This document shows, piece by piece, positions 6,345 through 12,047 of a stretch of 12,047 bases of DNA; positions within the stretch are counted from its first letter, which is position 1, and each line of letters starts with the position of its first letter. The notes beneath the pieces are model-generated. The model was not told the origin of the DNA. It did no database searches and saw only the letters and a list, made by a program, of their open reading frames with translations. The stretch lies in assembly GCA_964555675.1 (NCBI GenBank), contig CAZKTU010000211.1:1-12047 (forward strand). Direction: 5' to 3'. The position numbers and the translations under genes are program-made. This stretch comes from CAIWXH01 sp964555675. Its GTDB lineage: Bacteria; Chloroflexota; Chloroflexia; Chloroflexales; Chloroflexaceae.

Positions 6345-7310
6345 ATGATCCGCATCTCGATTATCGGCCTCGGCCTGATCGGCACCTCAATCGGGTTGGC
6401 CCTGCGCACCGCGGACCCGAAGGAGGCGCCCCTCGGCCCGATCGAGGTGGTGGGCTGGGACCGCGACCCGCGGGCGGTGAAGGAGGCGCGCGGGCGTCTC
6501 GCCATCGACAAGGAGGCGCGCACCCTGGCCGAGGCGGCCCGCGACGCCCAGATCGTCGTGGTTGCCACCCCGGTACAGGCCATCCGCGACATTTTCAACC
6601 AGCTGGCCGCGCTGCTGCCGGCTGGGGCGGTGGTGACCGACGTGGCTAGCACCAAAGCCGAAGTTGGGCGCTGGGCCGCCGTCCTCCCCTCGGGGGTCAG
6701 CTATGTGGGCGGCCACCCCATGGCCGGCAAGGAGAAGTCCGGCACGGCTGCCGCCGACCCCGACCTCTTCAAGGGTGCGATCTACTGCCTGACCGTGGGC
6801 CGCAGTGTCGACCAGATCGCCATCGACGGGGTCGAGGCCATGGTGCGCACCATTGGGGCCAAGCCCTACTTCATCGATCCCGAAGAGCACGACGCCTATG
6901 TGGCCGGGATCTCGCACCTGCCGCTCCTGCTCTCGGTCGGCCTGGTCGAGGTCACCGGGCGTAGCCCCGCCTGGCAAGAGCTGGCGCCCCTGGCGGCCAC
7001 CGGCTTCCGCGATGTCTCGCGGCTGGCCTCGGGCGACCCCGAGATGCACCGCGACATCATTCTCACCAACAAGGCCGGGATCACCCGCTGGCTCAACGAG
7101 ATGGTCGGCTTCATGCTCGATCTGCGCGACCAGCTCGAGACGGGCGAGGACGCCGAGATCGAGGAGTTGCTGCGCCGCGCCAAGGAGCGCCGAGACACCT
7201 GGCTCGAGAGCAAGCCCAACCTGCGCCCCGGCGAGGCCGCCTTCGAGCAGCAGCCTGAGGTCGAGCGCCCCAACCTGCTCTCGTTCAGGTTGCCTAACCG
7301 GCGCAAATGA
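6345..7310 (+). CDS. tyrA: prephenate dehydrogenase
   Basis: A 321-residue TyrA enzyme that oxidatively decarboxylates prephenate to 4-hydroxyphenylpyruvate (or arogenate to tyrosine) using NAD(P)+, in the cytoplasm. The N-terminal Rossmann fold has GLGLIG (8-13) and the acidic strand end GWDRDP, typical of NAD preference. VTDVASTKAEV and GGHPMAGKEKSG with H124 form the active-site region, and AGISHLPLLLS with H191 is the second conserved histidine segment. The rest is the helical dimerisation domain. No chorismate mutase or ACT domain is fused, so feedback control by an ACT domain is absent. The ATG at 6345 has a strong AAGGAGA (6333-6339) upstream. It is the third gene of the aroC operon, with two hairpins after it. 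Specificity for prephenate over arogenate is not certain. Confidence 0.95.
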   Translation: MIRISIIGLGLIGTSIGLALRTADPKEAPLGPIEVVGWDRDPRAVKEARGRLAIDKEARTLAEAARDAQIVVVATPVQAIRDIFNQLAALLPAGAVVTDVASTKAEVGRWAAVLPSGVSYVGGHPMAGKEKSGTAAADPDLFKGAIYCLTVGRSVDQIAIDGVEAMVRTIGAKPYFIDPEEHDAYVAGISHLPLLLSVGLVEVTGRSPAWQELAPLAATGFRDVSRLASGDPEMHRDIILTNKAGITRWLNEMVGFMLDLRDQLETGEDAEIEELLRRAKERRDTWLESKPNLRPGEAAFEQQPEVERPNLLSFRLPNRRK

Positions 7311-7334
7311 GCGCGGGTGGCTAGCCGAGGTTAG

Positions 7335-7361
7335 GCCCTGGCCGTCGCCCGCGGTCAGGGC
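7335..7361. terminator. hairpin after tyrA
   Basis: Arms GCCCTGGCC and GGTCAGGGC (one G-U pair) form a 9-bp stem around a nine-base GC-rich loop, 24 bases past the tyrA stop. No T-run follows directly. It may act with the next hairpin to end the aroC operon or protect its 3' end. Confidence 0.45.
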
Positions 7362-7373
7362 GGGTCTGCGCCT

Positions 7374-7391
7374 CACCCGTACGGGGTGTTT
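7374..7391 (+). terminator. second hairpin after tyrA with short T-run
   Basis: CACCC and GGGTG flank GTACG, with the perfect palindrome CCCGTACGGG inside, then TGTTTGG. The T-run is short, so this is only a modest intrinsic terminator. It ends immediately before the rex -35 box, insulating rex from the aroC operon. Confidence 0.4.
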
Positions 7392-7394
7392 GGC

Positions 7395-7424
7395 TTGACA
7401 TGGCCTAAAACTTCGTGCTACACT
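7395..7424 (+). promoter_or_regulatory. rex promoter
   Basis: A consensus TTGACA (7395-7400), an 18-base spacer and TACACT (7419-7424) preceded by TGC as an extended -10. This is the strongest promoter-like sequence in the window. Transcription should start near 7431, leaving a leader of about 30 bases. Confidence 0.8.
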
Positions 7425-7431
7425 TCACGAA
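7412..7431. promoter_or_regulatory. candidate Rex operator over the rex -10 box
   Basis: TTCGTG and CACGAA form a perfect 6-bp inverted repeat with eight bases between, centred on the -10 box. Known Rex sites are similar TTGTGA/TCACAA dyads of 18 bp; this one has the same general form but a different arm sequence and a 20-bp span. Its position would block RNA polymerase, fitting the autorepression common for rex. Confidence 0.5.
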
Positions 7432-7449
7432 ATCTCCCAACCAATCCTC

Positions 7450-7455
7450 AGGAGG
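7450..7455 (+). promoter_or_regulatory. rex ribosome binding site
   Basis: AGGAGG lies five bases before the GTG at 7461. It decides the start over the more upstream in-frame codons, which lie in the promoter itself. Confidence 0.9.
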
Positions 7456-7460
7456 CCAGC

Positions 7461-8105
7461 GTGGACCGACTTGACATACCCCCGGATGTCGTGATCCGCC
7501 GGCTACCCCTCTATGCCCGCAGTCTGCGCTATCTGCTCGAAGAGGGTATCCACTCGGTCTCTTCGCAGGAGCTTGGCGAGCGCATCAATGTGACCGCCGC
7601 CCAGATTCGCAAAGATCTCTCCTACTTCGGCGAGTTCGGCAAGCAGGGCATCGGCTACGATGTCGAGAAGCTGCTCAACCACATCGAGCGCATCCTCGGC
7701 CTGACTCATCGCTGGCCGGTGGTGCTGGTCGGCGTCGGCTATCTCGGCCAGGCGATCGCCCGCTACGACGGCTTCCACACCCAGGGCCTGCAGATCGTCG
7801 GGCTCTTCGACAACGATCCCGCCAAGGTCGGGCAGATGGTCGGCGAGCACCCCATCCTCGACTACGGGCAGCTTCACGCTGTGATCCACCAGCACCACGC
7901 GCGCCTGGCGATTATCGCCGTGCCGGCGACCCACGCCCAGTCGGTCGCCGACCTGCTGATCGACGCCGGGGTGCGGGCCATCCTCAACTACGCCCCGATT
8001 ATTTTGCAGACCCCCGACGACGTCTGGGTGCGTTATATCGACCCGGTCGCGGTGCTGCACAGCATGACCTACTACCTCGCCCGCGAGAGCGGCGAGCTCG
8101 GCTAG
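7461..8105 (+). CDS. rex: redox-sensing transcriptional repressor Rex
   Basis: A 214-residue DNA-binding repressor that reads the NADH/NAD+ ratio and usually controls fermentation and respiration genes. The N-terminal winged helix (about 10-78) has VIRRLPLYARSLRYL and the recognition segment NVTAAQIRKDLSYFGEFG (43-60). A Rossmann domain follows with GVGYLG (91-96) and the strand-end acid in FDNDP (116-120). The C-terminal swapped helix region (IDPVAVLHSMTYYLARE) is complete. Length is normal for the family. The start is GTG at 7461 with a perfect AGGAGG site. It is monocistronic as far as seen, with its own promoter and an inverted repeat over the -10 box consistent with autoregulation. A hairpin repeat array begins 16 bases after the stop and may serve as its 3' end. 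Confidence 0.97.
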   Translation: MDRLDIPPDVVIRRLPLYARSLRYLLEEGIHSVSSQELGERINVTAAQIRKDLSYFGEFGKQGIGYDVEKLLNHIERILGLTHRWPVVLVGVGYLGQAIARYDGFHTQGLQIVGLFDNDPAKVGQMVGEHPILDYGQLHAVIHQHHARLAIIAVPATHAQSVADLLIDAGVRAILNYAPIILQTPDDVWVRYIDPVAVLHSMTYYLARESGELG

Positions 8106-8121
8106 GATGCCGGCCGAGCTT

Positions 8122-8347
8122 GTGGGAGCGGCGTGGGCGCACACAGGGCGCACACATGGGTGCGCCCGTACAGTGGGAGCGGCGTGGGCGCACACAGGGC
8201 GCACACATGGGTGCGCCCGTACAGTGGNNNNNNNNNNNNNNNNNNNNNNNNNNNNNNNNNNNNNNNNNNNNNNNNNNNNNNNNNNNNNNNNNNNNNNNNN
8301 NNNNNNNNNNNNNNNNNNNNNNNNNNNCACATGGGTGCGCCCGTACA
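8122..8347. repeat. 51-bp tandem hairpin repeat array (interrupted)
   Basis: Two perfect 51-base units (8122-8172 and 8173-8223) and the first four bases of a third are followed by N, then the last 20 bases of a unit (8328-8347). Each unit holds a perfect 8-bp hairpin, GGGCGCAC and GTGCGCCC around ACATGG (8146-8167 in the first), preceded by a second copy of the 11-base word GGGCGCACACA. There are no spacers, so it is not a CRISPR. It resembles the REP-like GC-rich palindromes found between genes in Chloroflexota and cyanobacteria. It lies in the gap between rex and the protease gene. Confidence 0.85.
8228..8327. other. assembly gap of 100 N
   Basis: Exactly 100 undetermined bases lie inside the repeat array. 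To keep the 51-base register, the missing piece should be 27, 78, 129 or a further 51-base step, so 100 is probably a placeholder. The true copy number of the array is unknown. Confidence 0.95.
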
Positions 8348-8383
8348 GTCCTGAAGATCGCGCCATCTCTTGTATCGTCTCTC

Positions 8384-8413
8384 TTGGTGAGGAGTGGCGG
8401 CCTATGGTATAGT
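8384..8413 (+). promoter_or_regulatory. promoter of the M4 protease gene
   Basis: TTGGTG (8384-8389), an 18-base spacer and TATAGT (8408-8413) preceded by TGG as an extended -10. Transcription would begin near 8420, leaving a leader of about 40 bases. Confidence 0.6.
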
Positions 8414-8458
8414 GATGGTATCCACATGATCGGTACCCTCAGCGTCTAGCCTGGGAAT

Positions 8459-11074
8459 ATGATGAAGCCATTTGCGGCTCTCAGGCGCCAGCACCTGCCC
8501 CTGCTGCTGCTGGCCCTTGTCTACCTGCTGGCGGCGACGCCTCTCATCTGGCCGCAGGACGTCCGCCTCGCCCGCCTCGCCCCCGACCTGGCCGCCACAG
8601 GCCCCCTGACCCCCCAGGCTAACGCCCGCGCCGCTCTGGCGACGCTGCAGGCGCGCACGCCGGCCCAGATCGACGCTTCGTTCGACCCCGTCACCGGGGT
8701 GGCCGAGTTCGTCACCCCGCGCAATGCCGCCGACCGGCTGCCCTACACCCCCACCCCGGCCGAGCTCGGTAAGCCCGAGGCGATCGCGCGGGGCTTCCTC
8801 GACCAGAACCGGGCCCTCTTCGGCCTGCGCAGCGCGACCGACGAGCTACAGCTTCTGCGCTACCAGCCCGACCATCAGCTCGGCTTCGCCCACCTCAGGC
8901 TCGAGCAGGTCTATAAGGGGCTGCCGGTCTTCGGCCGCCAGCTCATGGTCCACCTCGACCCCGAGCAGCGCGTTGTGGCCGTCAACGGCCAGTTCCAGCC
9001 GGCGATCGACGTGCCGACTGCGCCGGTGATCAGCGCCGAGCAGGCCATGGAGACGGCTCTGGCCGACCTCAAGGGTGAGAAGCTGCTCCCCTTCGAGCTG
9101 GCCAAGATCGAGATCCACCCGGCCCCCGAGGATACCCGGCTGATGGTCTACGTCGACCACCAGGGCAATGCGAGCCTGACCTGGGAGGTGACCATCCTCA
9201 CGGCGGCGCCGCTCGGCCAGTGGTCCTACTTCATCAACGCGAGCCGCCCGGTGGTGGTGCATGCGATCGACGGGGTGATGCCGATCAAGCGCCGGCGCAC
9301 CTTCACCGCCCAGAATACCACCCGCATCCCCGGCCGCCTGATCATCGACGAGGGCGAGCGGGCCCGCGACCCGGTGGCTCAGGCCGCCCACGACGGCGCC
9401 GGCGTGGTCTACGACTACTACTTCGGCAAGTTCCAGCGCAACTCGATCGACGGCCAGGGCATGCCCCTGGTCTCGACGGTCAACTTCGGCAGCGACCCCC
9501 AGGACGCCGAGAACGCCGCCTGGGTGGGCGATTATGGCCAGATGATCTATGGCGACGGCGGCCGCATCTTCAAGCCGCTGCCCTACGGCCTCGATGTGAT
9601 CGGCCACGAGTTCACCCACGGTGTGATCGATAGCTCGTCGCAGCTGGTCTACGAGGTGCAGTCGGGCGCGCTCAACGAGTCCTACGCCGACGTCTTTGGG
9701 GTCATGATCGACCGCGACGACTGGCTGATCGGCGAGGATGTGATTAAGTCGCCGCCCTTCCCCACACCCTTCCTGCGCAGCCTCGAGGACCCGAACGCCG
9801 GCGGGATCTACGACCCGCGCGACCCCCTGGCCGGGGTTGGCCAGCCGGCCACGATGCAGGAGTACGCCAACCTGCCCAATACCCGGCGGGCCGACAATGG
9901 CGGCGTCCATATCAATAGCGGCATCCCCAACTACGCCCACTATCTGCTCGCGACGGCGATCGGCCGCGACAAGACCGAGCAGATCGCCTATAGGGCCCTG
10001 ACCCAGTACCTGACCCCGACCTCGGACTTCGTCGACGCGGCCAATGCGAGCGTGCGGGCGGCCCAGGACCTCTTTGGTCAAGGCCCCGACGTCGAGGCCG
10101 TGCAGCGGGCCTTCGCCCAGGTCGGGATCACCTCGGCGGGCGCGAACCCCACGGGCCCGGTGGTCAACCCCGGCGATGTGCCCGCGGGCGGCCCCGCGCC
10201 GCAGCAGCCCCAGGCCCCCTTGCCCGCCGGCTGTAGCGACATCGTGGTCTCGGGCGGCTTCGAGCAGAACGCCGGCTGGACGGAGGTGGTGCGCGGCGAT
10301 ACGCGCATCATCGATACTCAGCTGCCCCGCAGCGGCTCGCGCAGCGCCTGGCTCGGCGGCACCGACCAGGAGGCGACCCAGCTGCTTTACCAGGATATCA
10401 GTATCCCGGCCAACGCCACCAACGTCGAGCTGCGCTACGCGCGCCTGATCCACTCCGAGACGACCGGTTTGCTCGGGGCCTTCGCCGCCGAGGCCACCTT
10501 CGGCGTGGTCTTCGCCAACACCAATGGCGACCTGGTGGCGACGATCGAGGAGCTCGCCTCGTCGCAGGGCGATGATCAGTGGAATGACGTGAGCTTCGAC
10601 GTCTCGCGTTTCGCCGGCAGGACGGTCAGGCTGGCCTTCTTCGCCGAGAACCCGCGCGGCAATGTCTCGAGCATGTTCGTCGACGATGTGGCGATGGTCG
10701 CCTGCACCACCGGCAGCGGCCCCGCGGCGCCGCCCACGGGCTCGAACGAGCTGGTCTTTATTCAGGGCCAGATCACCGATGCCAGCACGCGTCGCGGCAT
10801 CGAGGGTGTGCAGTTCTTTGTGCTGCAACCGGGGCTCAGCGCCAGCCAGGCCGCCCGCGACGACAATATTACCTCGGACGAGGTGCTGACCTTTGGCGTC
10901 ACCGACCGCCAGGGCATCTTCCAGACCGAGGGCCCGGTGCCCAAGGGCCAGCGCTACAGCGTGATCGTCTTCGGCGCGGGCTACAGGCCGATCATCGCCG
11001 ATAATGAGGTCGCCGTCCCCGGCGACGCGACCAACCCCTACCGCGTGGACGCCGAGCTGCGCCGAGGGCGCTGA
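8459..11074 (+). CDS. secreted M4 (thermolysin-family) metalloprotease with C-terminal accessory domains
   Basis: An 871-residue precursor of an extracellular zinc endopeptidase. A basic N-terminus and hydrophobic segment (about 12-30) form a signal peptide or anchor. An FTP/PepSY-type propeptide (about 75-270) should inhibit and fold the enzyme. The M4 domain (about 311-560) has HEFTH (H383, E384, H387), the third zinc ligand E407 in GALNESYAD, and H484 in GGVHINSGIPN: a complete active site. After a Pro/Gly linker (564-590), residues 592-749 form a beta-rich domain bounded by C592 and C749, apparently the only cysteines, probably a disulfide. A carboxypeptidase-regulatory-like domain (about 765-871) closes the protein. 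These tails may bind substrate or the cell surface. The start may be ATG 8459 or 8462; GGGAA just upstream is a weak ribosome site. Confidence 0.95.
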   Translation: MMKPFAALRRQHLPLLLLALVYLLAATPLIWPQDVRLARLAPDLAATGPLTPQANARAALATLQARTPAQIDASFDPVTGVAEFVTPRNAADRLPYTPTPAELGKPEAIARGFLDQNRALFGLRSATDELQLLRYQPDHQLGFAHLRLEQVYKGLPVFGRQLMVHLDPEQRVVAVNGQFQPAIDVPTAPVISAEQAMETALADLKGEKLLPFELAKIEIHPAPEDTRLMVYVDHQGNASLTWEVTILTAAPLGQWSYFINASRPVVVHAIDGVMPIKRRRTFTAQNTTRIPGRLIIDEGERARDPVAQAAHDGAGVVYDYYFGKFQRNSIDGQGMPLVSTVNFGSDPQDAENAAWVGDYGQMIYGDGGRIFKPLPYGLDVIGHEFTHGVIDSSSQLVYEVQSGALNESYADVFGVMIDRDDWLIGEDVIKSPPFPTPFLRSLEDPNAGGIYDPRDPLAGVGQPATMQEYANLPNTRRADNGGVHINSGIPNYAHYLLATAIGRDKTEQIAYRALTQYLTPTSDFVDAANASVRAAQDLFGQGPDVEAVQRAFAQVGITSAGANPTGPVVNPGDVPAGGPAPQQPQAPLPAGCSDIVVSGGFEQNAGWTEVVRGDTRIIDTQLPRSGSRSAWLGGTDQEATQLLYQDISIPANATNVELRYARLIHSETTGLLGAFAAEATFGVVFANTNGDLVATIEELASSQGDDQWNDVSFDVSRFAGRTVRLAFFAENPRGNVSSMFVDDVAMVACTTGSGPAAPPTGSNELVFIQGQITDASTRRGIEGVQFFVLQPGLSASQAARDDNITSDEVLTFGVTDRQGIFQTEGPVPKGQRYSVIVFGAGYRPIIADNEVAVPGDATNPYRVDAELRRGR

Positions 11075-11088
11075 GCAGCAGGAGAGGG

Positions 11089-11104
11089 GGAGGCAGCTTC
11101 CTCC
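11089..11104 (+). promoter_or_regulatory. hairpin holding a Shine-Dalgarno-like sequence
   Basis: GGAGG (11089-11093) can pair with CCTCC (11100-11104) across CAGCTT. This only strong ribosome-site-like sequence lies 21 bases before the ATG of the next gene, too far for normal use. The hairpin might end the protease transcript or modulate translation of the PrsW-like gene. Confidence 0.3.
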
Positions 11105-11114
11105 GCTGAAGACT

Positions 11115-12047
11115 ATGAGTGAGAAGCGCGATATCAGGTGCTGCATCTGCGGCGAGGAGCTGACCCCGCCCATCAGGACCCTGGGCGGGCGGGCCTACTG
11201 CGAGCGGCACTATGCGACCGTCAATAAGCCCCACACCGGCTTCTGGCGGGCCACCCTCCTCCAGATCGGCGGCATGGCCGCCCTGGCCGCCGTCGTGGCT
11301 CTGCTGGCCCAGTTTGTGCTCGGGCCCCTCAGCGGGCCGGGCCTGATTGTGGCGGGCGTGCTGCTGGCGATCGTGCCGTCGGCCCTCTGGTTGGGCTTCT
11401 TCTACCAGCAGGACCGGCTGGAGCCCGAGCCGAAGAGCCGGGTCGCCGCCGTCTTCATCCTGGCGGCCCTGTTCACCGACGTCTTCTTCCGGCGCATCGT
11501 GACCGAGTGGTTCCGCCCCGCCGAGTGGGCCAGCCGCGACAGCCTTACCTCGCTGCTGGCCTCGATCCTGATTATCGCGGTCTCGGCCCAGCTGATTATC
11601 TACGTGGTGGTTCGCCTGCTCGTCTACAACTCCGAGGAGTTCGACGAGCGTATGGACGGCATCATCTATGGCACCGTCGCCGGTCTGGGCGTGGCCACCA
11701 TGACGAACCTCTACTATGTGCTGGGCAACGACGGGGTCGCCCTCGGCCCCGGCGTGGTGCAGACGGTGACTACGGCCCTCGCTCAGGCCTCGTTCGGCGG
11801 GCTGCAGGGCTGGTTCATGGCCGAGGCCAAGTTCGAGCACAAGCCGGTGTGGTGGGTGCCGGCGGGCTTCGCCCTGGCCACCCTGGCTAACGGCCTGTTC
11901 AGCTGGCTGATCGGCGAGGTCAGCGCCAGCGGGCTGCAGGTCGATCCCTGGCGCTCGCTGATCTTCGGGGTCATGGTGGCCCTCTTCGCCTTCTTGCTGC
12001 TCGCCCTGCTGATGCGCCGCAACACCGAGGTGACGCTGCGCCGCTCG
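11115..12047 (+). CDS. PrsW-like membrane protein lacking protease residues (partial, 3' end outside window)
   Basis: At least 311 residues, no stop before the window ends. An N-terminal zinc-binding motif C9-x2-C12-x16-C29-x2-H32 precedes about eight membrane helices (around 43-70, 77-96, 110-125, 147-171, 184-206, 213-236, 246-268, 281-300). The PrsW family (membrane metalloproteases that cleave anti-sigma factors) is recognised by FYQQDRLEPEP (96-106) and EEFDERMDGIIYG (174-186). By my alignment from memory with Bacillus subtilis PrsW, its EExxK becomes AQLII (158-162), the Glu of ENxxY becomes T197, and the two His become Q224 and N259. It is therefore probably not a protease. It follows the M4 gene by 40 bases. 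The ATG at 11115 lacks a good ribosome site; a start at CTG 11106 cannot be excluded. Confidence 0.8.
   Translation, partial: MSEKRDIRCCICGEELTPPIRTLGGRAYCERHYATVNKPHTGFWRATLLQIGGMAALAAVVALLAQFVLGPLSGPGLIVAGVLLAIVPSALWLGFFYQQDRLEPEPKSRVAAVFILAALFTDVFFRRIVTEWFRPAEWASRDSLTSLLASILIIAVSAQLIIYVVVRLLVYNSEEFDERMDGIIYGTVAGLGVATMTNLYYVLGNDGVALGPGVVQTVTTALAQASFGGLQGWFMAEAKFEHKPVWWVPAGFALATLANGLFSWLIGEVSASGLQVDPWRSLIFGVMVALFAFLLLALLMRRNTEVTLRRS

Noticed and set aside
6387..7376. A 329-codon open frame antisense to tyrA
   Set aside because: The plus strand encodes a complete prephenate dehydrogenase with a strong ribosome site. The antisense product has no recognisable motif.
8146..8167. Intrinsic terminator of rex in the first repeat unit
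   Set aside because: The stem is strong, but GTACAG rather than a T-run follows, and the same hairpin recurs in tandem. It may block exonucleases, but it is not a standard terminator.
8122..8347. CRISPR array
   Set aside because: The 51-base units are directly adjacent with no variable spacers, and no cas gene is nearby.
8107..8412. Repeat protein encoded by the 51-bp array
   Set aside because: The unit is 17 codons long, so all frames stay open by arithmetic. The frames run through unknown bases, lack ribosome sites, and the hairpin structure explains the sequence better.
8846..11173. A 775-codon open frame antisense to the M4 protease gene
   Set aside because: It mirrors the protease gene, whose active-site motifs and domain order are intact. 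Long antisense frames are expected in GC-rich coding DNA, and its translation is low in complexity with no recognisable motif.

Overview
This high-GC window (about two thirds G+C or more) looks like chromosome from a draft bacterial assembly; a run of 100 N sits inside a repeat array. The gene set (NarL-type two-component pair, leaderless-looking GT4 glycosyltransferase, a TPR/zinc-ribbon/membrane protein, aroC, tyrA, rex, a multidomain M4 protease and a PrsW-like protein) most resembles a filamentous member of the Chloroflexota (Chloroflexus/Roseiflexus/Kouleothrix type). That placement is inferred from the proteins and gene style, not from a marker gene. No phage, insertion sequence, CRISPR or RNA gene is visible.

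Layout. Positions 116-1727 (minus strand) form a tight three-gene operon with overlapping stop/start codons: a soluble histidine kinase with no sensor domain, a NarL-family response regulator, and an 89-residue single-span membrane protein. A short divergent region with two good -10 boxes separates it from a plus-strand pair: a GT4 glycosyltransferase whose start codon falls where transcription should begin, and a TPR protein with a zinc ribbon and four membrane spans. Next is an aromatic amino acid operon, aroC, a six-span membrane protein and tyrA, ending in two hairpins. rex follows with its own strong promoter and an inverted repeat over the -10 box that fits autorepression by the NADH-sensing Rex protein.

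After rex lies a 51-bp tandem repeat array, each unit carrying a perfect 8-bp hairpin. It is broken by the N gap, whose length is out of register with the repeat and so is likely a placeholder. Beyond it a secreted thermolysin-family protease, with propeptide, catalytic domain and two extra C-terminal domains, is followed after 40 bp by a PrsW-like multispan membrane protein that runs off the window. That last gene has the PrsW fold signature but lacks the residues that define the protease active site, and it carries an added N-terminal zinc-binding motif. It is the most unusual item here.

No complete new defence or mobile system is evident. The points most worth following up are the apparently dead PrsW homologue, the hairpin array, the sensorless kinase with its small membrane partner, and the TPR/zinc-ribbon membrane protein.
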